Assembly: GCA_945893045.1 (NCBI GenBank)
Contig: CAMDEA010000094.1
Coordinates: forward strand, 1 to 33,394
Reading direction: 5' to 3'
DNA length: 33,394 nucleotides
Origin: Planctomyces sp. SH-PL62
GTDB taxonomy: Bacteria > Planctomycetota > Planctomycetia > Planctomycetales > Planctomycetaceae
In this document: positions 8,167 to 15,409 of the stretch, piece by piece
Layout of the letters: each line of letters opens with the position of its first letter
How positions within the stretch are numbered: the stretch's first letter is position 1
Translations under genes and position numbers: made by a program
The notes under the pieces: model-generated
The model's database searches: none
Told to the model about the DNA's origin: nothing
What the model saw: the letters and a program-made list of their open reading frames with translations, nothing else

Positions 8167-9152
8167 GCGATCGTCCTGCGGAGTCCTTCGTCCAACGTGA
8201 AGAGCGGTTCCCAGCCGAGCATCGTGCGGGCTTTGGTCGCGTCCAAGGATTGATGTTTGATTTCATGGCTCGCTTCGCCGAGCACCTCCGGCGTCAGCGG
8301 CGGGGTCAGGAGGCCCACGCCGAGCGCGTTCATCTCGTTCAAAACTTTCTCGACGAGTTGCAGCACCGTGACCTGCGTCTCGTTCGAGAGGTTGAAGGCT
8401 TCGCCCGCGAGTTCCGGCCGCATGGCCAGTTGCTCGGCAAGGTGCATGTAGGCCGCCGCTCCATCTTCGACGTAGAAGTAATCGCGGATGAAAGAGCCGT
8501 CCGACCGAATGACTGGCCGCTGGCCGCGCATCACCGAGCGAATCGTGCCGGGCACAATGCGATTCCAGTTGAGATCACCGCCGCCGTAGAAATTCCCACA
8601 TCGCGTGATCGCCACCGGCGAACCGTAAGTGGTCGCATAAGTTTGACAGAGGAGATCGCTGCACGACTTGCTGACGTCGTAAGGATGCCGACCCGCCAGC
8701 GGTGTCTCCTCGGTGTAAGGCAGGACCGGCGCGTCACCGTAAGCTTTGTCCGACGACGCGGCCACGATCTGCTTCACCTTCGGACTGCGGCGGCAGGCTT
8801 CGAGCAATTTCCAAGTGCCGCCGATGTTGGTCTCAAACGTCGAACAGGGATTTCGGTTCGCGATGCCGACGATCGCTTGGGCCGCGAGATGGATCACCGT
8901 CTCAATCTCGAACTCGCCGAGCGTTCGTTCCAGACAGTCCTGATCGCACAAGTCGCCGCGCACGACAGAGACTTTGTCGAGCATCCCGCTTTGATTCAGC
9001 TCTGACCGCGGAACCCAATCGCGAACCAGGCAGACGACGTCCGCCTCCGCTTCGATCAGGCGTTTGACCAGCCAGCCTCCAACCAGTCCTGTCGCTCCAG
9101 TGACGAAGACCCGCCGGTCTCGCCAGAAGTCGCGATTGATGATCTCGTCCAT
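8094..9152 (-). CDS. rfbG: CDP-glucose 4,6-dehydratase
   Basis: 352 residues, an extended short-chain dehydrogenase. VFVTGATGLVGGWL gives the NAD-binding GxxGxxG (Gly19, 22, 25). The SDK triplet at 134-136 and YDVSK (Tyr158, Lys162) form the active site, and NFYGGGDLNWNRIVPG is typical of RfbG. It converts CDP-D-glucose to CDP-4-keto-6-deoxy-D-glucose. The ATG at 9152 is chosen over a TTG at 9176 because AGGGGA lies just upstream. A palindrome separates it from rfbF, the enzyme that makes its substrate. Its 3' end overlaps the C-methyltransferase gene by 73 bases. Confidence 0.95.
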   Translation of the reverse strand: MDEIINRDFWRDRRVFVTGATGLVGGWLVKRLIEAEADVVCLVRDWVPRSELNQSGMLDKVSVVRGDLCDQDCLERTLGEFEIETVIHLAAQAIVGIANRNPCSTFETNIGGTWKLLEACRRSPKVKQIVAASSDKAYGDAPVLPYTEETPLAGRHPYDVSKSCSDLLCQTYATTYGSPVAITRCGNFYGGGDLNWNRIVPGTIRSVMRGQRPVIRSDGSFIRDYFYVEDGAAAYMHLAEQLAMRPELAGEAFNLSNETQVTVLQLVEKVLNEMNALGVGLLTPPLTPEVLGEASHEIKHQSLDATKARTMLGWEPLFTLDEGLRRTIAWYMNYFQQLVEPRLSVVPAAKAA

Positions 9153-9177
9153 GAGAGTCCCCTGCCAATCAACCAAT

Positions 9178-9264
9178 CCGAAGCGTCAGCGAGGGCGTGC
9201 GCTTCACCGATCTGTTTTGTTCTTGCTGAGCCTTCAGAAGCGTGCGCCCTCGCTGACGCTTCGG
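9178..9264. repeat. Long inverted repeat between rfbF and rfbG
   Basis: Positions 9178-9197 and 9245-9264 are perfect 20-base inverted arms. With a two-base mismatch they extend to 28 bases (9178-9205 and 9237-9264), around a 31-base loop. It fills most of the 117-base gap between rfbG and rfbF in an otherwise tight operon and ends five bases before the rfbF stop codon. No transposase is present. The arm sequence resembles dispersed repeats I recall from planctomycete genomes, which needs a search. It may act as an mRNA stabiliser or attenuator. Confidence 0.88.
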
Positions 9265-9269
9265 GCTAA

Positions 9270-10085
9270 TCAGGCCGCCTTGGGCCGCAATTGCAACTTC
9301 GGCATCACGGTATCGGCATCCCACGTTCGCCACGGAACCTCGCCGCTTTGCCACAGTTTTTCCAGGTACGTCTTATCGCGGAAGGTATCCATGCACTGCC
9401 AGAAATCGCCGTGCTGATACGCCGCGAGTTGCCCATCGGCCGCGAGTTGTTCCAGCGCGTGAGCTTCCAAACTGCATTCATCGCCGGTGAGGTAATCGAA
9501 CACTTCCGGTTCGAGGACCAGGAATCCGCCGTTGATCCAACCTTCACCCGCGATCGGCTTCTCGGTGAAGTTTTCGACGGCCCCGTCGTTGATCAGCAGT
9601 CCGCCAAATCGAGCGGGCGGACGAACGGCCGTCACCGTGGCAATTTTGCCCTGCGCTCGATGAAAGGCCAGCAACTTGGTGAGGTCAACGTTGCTGACGC
9701 CATCTCCGTAAGTGAGCATGAATGTCTCACCGTCCAACCACGATCGCAATCGCTGCAACCGTCCGCCGGTTTGCGTGGCCAGGCCGGTCTCAATCAGATT
9801 GACCGTCCAATCCTCGGTGTCTTGAGCTTCGCGGCGCACCATGCCGCGGCCGAAATCAATCGTCAAATTGCCGCTGAGGTTATAGCGGTCAAGGAAAAAG
9901 TTCTTGATGAAGTCCCCCATGTAGCCCAACGCCACGAAGAACTCGTCGCAGTTGTGATGAGCGAAGTGCTTCATGATGTGCCAGAGAATCGGTTTCCCAC
10001 CGATCTCGACCATCGGCTTGGGACGCGCCACGGTCTCCTCCTGAAGCCGCGTCCCCATTCCTCCCGCGAGCAGAACCACACGCAT
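9270..10085 (-). CDS. rfbF: Glucose-1-phosphate cytidylyltransferase
   Basis: 271 residues, close to the family norm of about 257. MRVVLLAGGMGTRLQEET is the nucleotidyl-transfer signature and ARPKPMVEIGGKPILWHIMK follows as in RfbF; YGDGVSNVDL and NGGFLVLEPEVFDYL are further family blocks. It makes CDP-D-glucose from CTP and glucose 1-phosphate in the cytoplasm. The ATG at 10085 has a strong ribosome site, GGGAGG, five bases upstream; the open frame continues upstream without family sequence. As the first gene of the minus-strand operon, its promoter should lie in the 225-base divergent gap. Confidence 0.95.
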   Translation of the reverse strand: MRVVLLAGGMGTRLQEETVARPKPMVEIGGKPILWHIMKHFAHHNCDEFFVALGYMGDFIKNFFLDRYNLSGNLTIDFGRGMVRREAQDTEDWTVNLIETGLATQTGGRLQRLRSWLDGETFMLTYGDGVSNVDLTKLLAFHRAQGKIATVTAVRPPARFGGLLINDGAVENFTEKPIAGEGWINGGFLVLEPEVFDYLTGDECSLEAHALEQLAADGQLAAYQHGDFWQCMDTFRDKTYLEKLWQSGEVPWRTWDADTVMPKLQLRPKAA

Positions 10086-10310
10086 GATGCCCTCCCTGGA
10101 CTTGCATGTTGTCGATGACCGACGTTGATGCGCGGAGATGTAGTTTGCCTTCACCAAACGCCGCAATATCAGTTGACCGACTCCGAAAAACAGGATTGGA
10201 ACCCAGCGGCAAATGCTGTTGTTCAATTCGGACATCTCTACTAGTCTCCGATGGCTCTGCAACTTTTGGTTGTCGAAGATCAAAGAAGTTTCATCAGGAA
10301 AGGATGCCCG
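10086..10310. other. Divergent intergenic region between rfbF and the plus-strand methyltransferase
   Basis: This 225-base gap should hold the promoters of the minus-strand glycan operon and of the plus-strand pair starting at 10311. Ribosome sites are visible at both edges: CCTCC on the plus strand at 10091-10095, serving rfbF, and AAAGGA just before 10311. A TTGACC lies at 10173-10178, but no convincing -10 box follows at proper spacing, so no promoter is called. Confidence 0.45.
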
Positions 10311-11024
10311 ATGAGTCTCATGCTCGAAGAGAAAATCGCTGTCAGTCGCCCGCCGATCCCGGCTGCGATTCAGTCCTACCTGGGAAACTCATATCCCAAC
10401 AACCACGACTACCGGGTCGTGAATGGCAAACTGGTCCCGCGCTACAAGCTGTGCATGCGGCTTCGCAAATTGCAGCCGCTCTATCCGCGCAACATGACCA
10501 GTTTGCTCGACCTGAGTTGCTGCAAAGGCTACTTCGTTCTCAAGGCGGCGATGGATTCGCACTGTGAACGAGTTCTCGGAATCGATATTCACGATCCGGA
10601 CCTCGAAGCTTGCCATGCCGTGCGCGAGCACCTCGGACTTGAGCCCGAACAGGCTCAGTTTCGCAAGCTGCAACTGCACGAGTTGGCCGACCAGATCGAC
10701 GACTTCGGTGGCCCGTTTCAGACGGTGCTGCTGATCAATATGTATCAGTACCTGTTCTTCGGCAGCTCGCGATCCCCGGACTGCTACCTGAGCCATGACG
10801 CGATCCTGCAACAAGTCCGCCGTGTCTGTTCGGGACGAGTCATCTTCAATAACCGGATGGAGGCGGACCGCTTGCAAGACTACTGCAGCGACGTTGCCAA
10901 ACAACGCGGTCTCGAACAGGAATACACGGCCTCGCGTTTCCTCGAAGCCGCCGCGAAGTATTTTCGGATTACGCCCTACGGAAAGATTGGTCGTTACCCA
11001 CTCTGGGCATTGGACGCACGCTAG
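10311..11024 (+). CDS. Class I SAM-dependent methyltransferase, CmoB/DUF1698-like
   Basis: 237 residues. SLLDLSCCKGYFVLKAA is in the place of SAM motif I, and VLGIDIHDPDLEA follows with the acidic residue that normally binds the ribose. FQTVLLINMYQYLFF takes the place of motif IV. The motif I glycine-rich loop is altered: two cysteines and a lysine stand where most members have D-x-G-C-x-x-G. The ATG at 10311 has AAAGGA six bases before it; a longer frame from 10251 lacks such a site. It lies 79 bases before the WaaP-like gene on the same strand and is divergent from rfbF, so a role in envelope glycan or lipid modification is likely. The substrate is unknown. Confidence 0.72.
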   Translation: MSLMLEEKIAVSRPPIPAAIQSYLGNSYPNNHDYRVVNGKLVPRYKLCMRLRKLQPLYPRNMTSLLDLSCCKGYFVLKAAMDSHCERVLGIDIHDPDLEACHAVREHLGLEPEQAQFRKLQLHELADQIDDFGGPFQTVLLINMYQYLFFGSSRSPDCYLSHDAILQQVRRVCSGRVIFNNRMEADRLQDYCSDVAKQRGLEQEYTASRFLEAAAKYFRITPYGKIGRYPLWALDAR

Positions 11025-11103
11025 AGAACATCACCGCCAATTCCATGGAAGATGCTTTCTGAATCGTTCGGGCAAGACCCGGCGAATGACTGGGCGATAG
11101 ACC

Positions 11104-11955
11104 ATGTTGGAACTTTCTGCCGAAATCGCCGCGCAGCTTGGTACGGGCGACGACGCCTTTGATCGAATCTTTCAATTGACGGGGCAAGAGTTCCGCAATC
11201 GAGAGGGGCGTGAAACGCTGCGCGTCGAAATTGGCGGCGAGTTCTATTTCCTAAAACGACATTGCGGTTACGGCTGGAAATTCATTCTGAAAACCTTGCT
11301 TACGGGAGGTTTTCCGCGCATCAGTGCTCGGACTGAGCAGGAAGCGATCCAGCGTTGCCAGAAGGCCGGCATCTTGACGGTCGAGGTCGTCGGGTGCGGT
11401 GAGCGCGGTAGCAACCCCGCCACTCGTCAATCATTTCTCTTAATGCGCGAACTGCGCGGCTGCTGCGATCTCGAACAACTCTGCCAAACGTGGCCCACGC
11501 AACCGCCAGACCCGAAGTTTCGCCAAGCCTTGATGGAAGCGATCGGCAACACCGCTCGCCAGATGCACGCGGCGGGATTGAACCACCGAGACTTCTACCT
11601 CATCCATTTGTGGCTCGAGCAGCCGACCAGCGATGACGGCGAACTGCGGCTGCACGTGATCGACTGGCACCGCGCGATGTGGCATCGGCGGGTGCCACTC
11701 TATTGGCGAGTGAAGGATCTCGCCGCGCTGTTGTTCTCGGCACGAGATTGTGGAATCACCAAATCCGATTGCCTGCGTTTCATCCGCGCCTATCGCGGAA
11801 AATCGCTCCGCGAGATCTTCACCGAGGAGCCTGCGCTGTGGCGGCTGGTGCTGCTGCGATCGAATCGCGTGTTTCGCAAACATAACCATCGCCAGCCTGA
11901 TGGCGAACTGCGAGTGCCGCGGTTGCATCGACGCTGCGAAGCGTATGGCGTGTAG
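11104..11955 (+). CDS. Lipopolysaccharide core kinase-like protein (WaaP/RfaP/InaA family)
   Basis: 283 residues with a minimal protein-kinase-like fold. YFLKRHCGYGWKF places the ATP lysine, LNHRDFYLIHLWL is the catalytic loop with the HRD-type aspartate, and VIDWHRAMW is the metal-binding aspartate segment, as in WaaP and InaA. WaaP phosphorylates heptose in the LPS inner core. The basic tail (RSNRVFRKHNHRQ) is usual for enzymes acting on anionic lipids. The ATG at 11104 fits the family start; no strong ribosome site precedes it. Its position next to a methyltransferase and the glycan operon suggests modification of LPS core or a related glycolipid. The family call is good; the acceptor is inferred. 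Confidence 0.85.
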   Translation: MLELSAEIAAQLGTGDDAFDRIFQLTGQEFRNREGRETLRVEIGGEFYFLKRHCGYGWKFILKTLLTGGFPRISARTEQEAIQRCQKAGILTVEVVGCGERGSNPATRQSFLLMRELRGCCDLEQLCQTWPTQPPDPKFRQALMEAIGNTARQMHAAGLNHRDFYLIHLWLEQPTSDDGELRLHVIDWHRAMWHRRVPLYWRVKDLAALLFSARDCGITKSDCLRFIRAYRGKSLREIFTEEPALWRLVLLRSNRVFRKHNHRQPDGELRVPRLHRRCEAYGV

Positions 11956-11966
11956 GCGAATGGCTT

Positions 11967-12007
11967 GTAGTGCCCCCATTGATGAGGTCGTGTGCGACCC
12001 TCACTAC
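11967..12007. terminator. Hairpin between two convergent genes
   Basis: An outer stem pairs 11967-11971 with 12003-12007, and an inner stem pairs 11984-11990 with 11995-12002 (one bulge, TGTG loop). It fills the 60-base gap between the stops of the WaaP-like gene and the phosphatase gene, so it could end transcription from both sides. There is no clear run of T on either side. Confidence 0.5.
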
Positions 12008-12015
12008 GAGCGTGA

Positions 12016-12759
12016 TCAGAGGCAATGCACGACAAGGCAGGTGATGTTATCTTTGCTGCCACCGTCTTCGGCCGTCTTGATGATCGCGGCGGCGGCGGCA
12101 TTCAGGTCGTCCTGCTTCAGCAGCGGAATGATCTGATTCAGATCGTTCTTGATCCCGTCCGTCACACCGTCCGAACAGAGCATGAAGCGATCTCCCGATT
12201 GAGCGTCCAGCACTTTCGCTTCGGTTCCGGTGCCACCTTCTTTGGTGCCGAGGTAGCGATACAGCACGTTCTTGTAGCGGTGTGTCTTGGCCTCCTCGGC
12301 CGTGATCGTGCCGGCATCGAACAACGCCTGCGTCAGCGAATGATCTTTGGTGATTTGCTCCAGTTGATCGCCGCGCAGGCGGTACACGCGGCTGTCGCCG
12401 ACACCGCCGATAAACATCTGGCTGGCGACGACCACCATGAAGGCCAGCGTCGTGCCCATGTTGAGGTATTCGGCATCGAGGCTGGAGAGCGCCATGATCT
12501 CGCCGTTCGCAAAGGCCACCGCTTCGTCAATGCGCTTCAGGACTTCCGTGGGAGTGGCTTTGTCGAAGTCGATGGTCTGTTCCAAACGATGCGGGATGAT
12601 GTCCACCGCCAGCGCGCTGGCTTTCTCGCCCGCACTCTGTCCGCCCATGCCGTCGGCGACGATGAAGAACCTGCCGCGCGGATCGACAACGAATGAGTCT
12701 TCGTTGTTCTCGCGGAAGTTCCCTTTGATGCTCAGGCATCCCCAACGCACTTGAATCAT
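12016..12759 (-). CDS. PP2C-family serine/threonine protein phosphatase
   Basis: 247 residues, the standard size of a stand-alone bacterial PP2C. Motifs in order are RENNEDSF (metal and phosphate binding), FFIVADGMGGQSAG, GTTLAF, GGVGDSRVYRL, KDHSLTQAL, LCSDGVTDG and SKDNITCLVV; all metal-binding aspartates are present. It removes phosphate from Ser/Thr residues in the cytoplasm and usually opposes Hanks-type kinases; no kinase gene is in the window. The ATG at 12759 starts MIQVRWGCLSIKG, just ahead of the first motif; upstream codons belong to the palindrome region. It is 89 bases downstream of the LmbE-family gene on the same strand, with a palindrome between. Confidence 0.95.
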   Translation of the reverse strand: MIQVRWGCLSIKGNFRENNEDSFVVDPRGRFFIVADGMGGQSAGEKASALAVDIIPHRLEQTIDFDKATPTEVLKRIDEAVAFANGEIMALSSLDAEYLNMGTTLAFMVVVASQMFIGGVGDSRVYRLRGDQLEQITKDHSLTQALFDAGTITAEEAKTHRYKNVLYRYLGTKEGGTGTEAKVLDAQSGDRFMLCSDGVTDGIKNDLNQIIPLLKQDDLNAAAAAIIKTAEDGGSKDNITCLVVHCL

Positions 12760-12786
12760 CGTCGTGACCAATCGAATGACAAATCT

Positions 12787-12852
12787 GTAGCCGCGTTTCG
12801 CCAGTCCGCGGGAGAAATTCGGCAATGCCCGCATTCTGGCGAATGCGGCTAC
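12787..12852. repeat. Inverted repeat reaching into the LmbE-family stop codon
   Basis: Arms at 12787-12804 (18 bases) and 12836-12852 (17 bases) pair with one insertion and otherwise match. The right arm covers positions 12849-12851, the TAG stop of the minus-strand LmbE-family gene. The loop of 31 bases holds further partial symmetry (a GCATTC/GAATGC pair). It occupies most of the gap before the phosphatase gene. Confidence 0.8.
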
Positions 12853-13586
12853 GAACCCAAAACTGTCTTCACCAAATCCTGCACACCCAGCGTCGAGGCA
12901 CTCACAAAATACTCGCCCGCCTCGAAGCCGGCGCTTTCTCCAAACAACCGATTCTGACTTTCCACGAGCCGAAAAACGTGATCCTTAGCCGGCGGGAATT
13001 GAGTCTTATAGGCGCGGATCGCCGCGAGTTTAAGTGTCAGGGTCTCAGAAATATCCACCACGAACCCACTGCCGCCATGATCGTCCCGCGTCAGTTGCCG
13101 CAGGCCCAAAGGATACCACACTTGCTTGCGAACGCCGTGCGGTGGCCAGCCAGAAAAGTGTTCGTCCCACTTTGTTAATCGCGAATAGAACACGGCGGCA
13201 TCCGTGATCTGCATCGCTTGCCAATGATCTGGGGAAGCCAGGGGAGTCTTGTCGAGAATGCCGAGCACGACGCTTGGCCGATATTTGCGGAACAGTGTCG
13301 CCAACGCCACACGCGACTCGAACGAATCGAACAACCTCCGATTAGGTAGCGTCAGCGTTTCGCGGATCGTCGCCCCCAGCATCTTCGCCGCCTCCGCCGC
13401 TTCGGCGAGTCGCTCTTCCGGTCCCGGACTGCCGGGCGTCGGCTCACCGTCGGTCAGATCGACGATCCCGACGCGATATCCCTGACGCGAGAGCTTCGCC
13501 AGCGTTCCACCGCACGCGATCTCCACATCGTCGGGGTGTGCTCCGACCGCGATCACATCGAGCGGTTCGGGAAAGGACACAGTCAT
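12849..13586 (-). CDS. LmbE/PIG-L family deacetylase, BshB1-like
   Basis: 245 residues. VIAVGAHPDDVEIACGGTL carries the zinc ligands (HPDD), and DHWQAMQITDAAVF supplies the third histidine. DLTDGEPTPGSPGPEERLAE and the following AAKMLGA match the BshB1 branch, which removes acetyl from N-acetylglucosaminyl-malate during bacillithiol synthesis. No other bacillithiol gene (bshA, bshC) is seen here, so the branch-level function is a suggestion only. The ATG at 13586 has GAGG about ten bases upstream and lies eight bases after the stop of the hydrolase gene, so the two are co-transcribed. The stop codon sits inside the arm of a palindrome. Confidence 0.88.
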   Translation of the reverse strand: MTVSFPEPLDVIAVGAHPDDVEIACGGTLAKLSRQGYRVGIVDLTDGEPTPGSPGPEERLAEAAEAAKMLGATIRETLTLPNRRLFDSFESRVALATLFRKYRPSVVLGILDKTPLASPDHWQAMQITDAAVFYSRLTKWDEHFSGWPPHGVRKQVWYPLGLRQLTRDDHGGSGFVVDISETLTLKLAAIRAYKTQFPPAKDHVFRLVESQNRLFGESAGFEAGEYFVSASTLGVQDLVKTVLGS

Positions 13587-13594
13587 CTCAAGCC

Positions 13595-14575
13595 TCAACT
13601 CGGCGTCGTTACCGCCGGACAAACAAACTCTCGAATCAATTTCGCCAGCCGATGCGGGTGAGTCAGAAACGCCAACAACCCGGTCGTGTGCAGGAACTCG
13701 GTCCGCGCGTTGGGCAACAACGCCGCCAACTCATCGCGGCAGCGAGCCTGTGTCTCACCTTCCCCTTCGACGTGCAGCAACAGCGTTGGCGTCGCAAGTT
13801 GATTCAAGCGTGACCGCGCATCGAATCGGCGCAGCATTCCAAACCGCCGAGCCAACTCCGCGACCGGCGTCTGCCCCGCGTTGTCGACGTAAAACAACCA
13901 GCGTGTCGGATCGATGGGCGGGAACCACAGCCGATGACTCCGTTCCTGCAACCCGCGCCACACCGGCAACGATTGCGCACGACCCGGCAACCAGCGCACC
14001 AGTCCGGCAGCCGCTCGTTCAAAGACCGTCAGCGGCAAGTGCGCGAACGCCGCGTGCAACGTCAGGCTGCGGACTCGCGAACCGAGTCGCTGCGCCGTCT
14101 CCAGCGCGAGCGCGGAACCGAACGACGTCCCCAACAAATGACATCCCTCAGAGCCAGCGAACTCGGCGACCACGTCCGCGATCGAATCCGTCAACCGAGG
14201 CCACGTCACGCGCCGGCCGATCGGATAGTCGAGCAGCACACAGCGGCAATTCGCTTTCAGCAGAAAGACGCACAACGCGAACAACTCATGCGAGCCGCCC
14301 AGTCCATTGAGCATCACCAGCGTCGGCCCCTCGCCCCAGACTCGGCCGTGGATGCGGCCCGCTGGCGTGTCAGTGTGCCAATCTGTGCTTTGCTCGCGAA
14401 ACGCCGCCAGCACCTGCGGCCACTGCAACGGCGGAGGACATCCCTCGCGCGGCGGCATCGCGGCGAGCGGGTTCCCGCCCGGAAAATCGCCCGTGCAATG
14501 TGACTCGCCGCCGCAACACTCGCTCTCGGCGAGAGAGCCGTCGAGCACTTCGGAAGTCTGCGGAACGCTGCTCAT
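13595..14575 (-). CDS. Alpha/beta hydrolase-fold protein, possibly with a degenerate catalytic triad
   Basis: About 326 residues. After a proline- and glycine-rich leader of roughly 50 residues, the fold starts with GRVWGEGPTLVMLNGLGGSH (oxyanion region). The nucleophile elbow CHLLGTSFGSALALE places a serine at about residue 151. The late part is odd. The strand that normally carries the acid reads LLLHVEGEGETQ, with no obvious aspartate, and where the family has Gly-His before a Pro-rich helix it reads TTGLLAFLTHPHRL, so the usual His is Leu. A following histidine (THPHR) might substitute. The ATG at 14575 is chosen; another lies at 14623. It starts an operon with the LmbE-family gene. The substrate is unknown. 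Confidence 0.8.
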   Translation of the reverse strand: MSSVPQTSEVLDGSLAESECCGGESHCTGDFPGGNPLAAMPPREGCPPPLQWPQVLAAFREQSTDWHTDTPAGRIHGRVWGEGPTLVMLNGLGGSHELFALCVFLLKANCRCVLLDYPIGRRVTWPRLTDSIADVVAEFAGSEGCHLLGTSFGSALALETAQRLGSRVRSLTLHAAFAHLPLTVFERAAAGLVRWLPGRAQSLPVWRGLQERSHRLWFPPIDPTRWLFYVDNAGQTPVAELARRFGMLRRFDARSRLNQLATPTLLLHVEGEGETQARCRDELAALLPNARTEFLHTTGLLAFLTHPHRLAKLIREFVCPAVTTPS

Positions 14576-14767
14576 GACGGGTGACGAGTTCTCGATAAAT
14601 GCCAGCAAAAACGACCCCGTCATGCTAGGTCCAATCCGCACAAATAGAAAGCACTGCACAACATGACGAACAGACGAGGTGAGTTTTCCCAATCACGCTC
14701 CTCATCCCGCCGCGCCATCGAAAGTCGTGAGCTACGTTTCCCGAACGACTTTCCCCGGAGAGATCAC

Positions 14768-15409
14768 ATGGACCCCGCAAGACTTCATCCCCGCAAACGC
14801 CTGTTCGTCAATCGCGCGATTCAAGGCCGCCTACTGGCTCGCACCGCACTGTATTGGATGCTGTACCACGGCGTGCTGTGGATGGCCATGTTCCTTTACC
14901 GCTACGCCGAACATCGCGGAGCGGTGCAGGCTGGCGCGGCCGTTCGCCCCTTCTCGGATCTCTACGGACAGTTCGTCAACGAACATTTTTCGATGTGGAT
15001 CTGTGCAATCGCGATTCTGCCAATCGTGCTGTGGGACTTGCTGAAATTCAGCCACCGGATTGTCGGGCCGCTCATTCCCTTCCAGCGCGCCATCGAACGC
15101 CTGACCGCCGGCGAGCAAGTCACCGAAGTTCGGCTCCGACACGGCGACTTGATGTTTGATCTGCAGACTACTTTCAACCAATACCTCACGTCGCTGCGCA
15201 CGATGGAATTCGATCCCTGCACAATGGAGTCCGACGCCGAGATGACGGCTCAGACCGACAACGCTCCGGTACCGACGATCGTGGCTGAGTTGATCGAATT
15301 GCAACTCGCCGAAGAACTGCGGCAGATGGATGTGGAAATCCAAGCCGCGTGCGCTCAGGACGATCAGATGACGCCGAGTCGCTCATCGGCCGAGCAGATG
15401 GTTTCGTAA
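14768..15409 (+). CDS. Two-pass membrane protein with HAMP-like domain
   Basis: 213 residues. Two hydrophobic segments (LYWMLYHGVLWMAMFLY and FSMWICAIAILPIVLWDLL) flank a short periplasmic loop. The second leads directly into a HAMP-like helix pair: HRIVGPLIPFQRAIERL, then LRHGDLMFDLQTTFNQYL. No kinase, cyclase or methyl-accepting domain follows; the acidic tail of about 65 residues is not recognisable. HAMP units normally pass signals from membrane to cytoplasm, so this may be a free-standing adaptor. The ATG at 14768 has GGAG seven bases upstream; a longer frame from 14663 has none. The last 46 bases overlap the convergent EIIA gene. Confidence 0.72.
   Translation: MDPARLHPRKRLFVNRAIQGRLLARTALYWMLYHGVLWMAMFLYRYAEHRGAVQAGAAVRPFSDLYGQFVNEHFSMWICAIAILPIVLWDLLKFSHRIVGPLIPFQRAIERLTAGEQVTEVRLRHGDLMFDLQTTFNQYLTSLRTMEFDPCTMESDAEMTAQTDNAPVPTIVAELIELQLAEELRQMDVEIQAACAQDDQMTPSRSSAEQMVS

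Noticed and set aside
9153..9176. TTG start for rfbG at 9176
   Set aside because: The ATG at 9152 has an AGGGGA ribosome site and fits the family N-terminus better.
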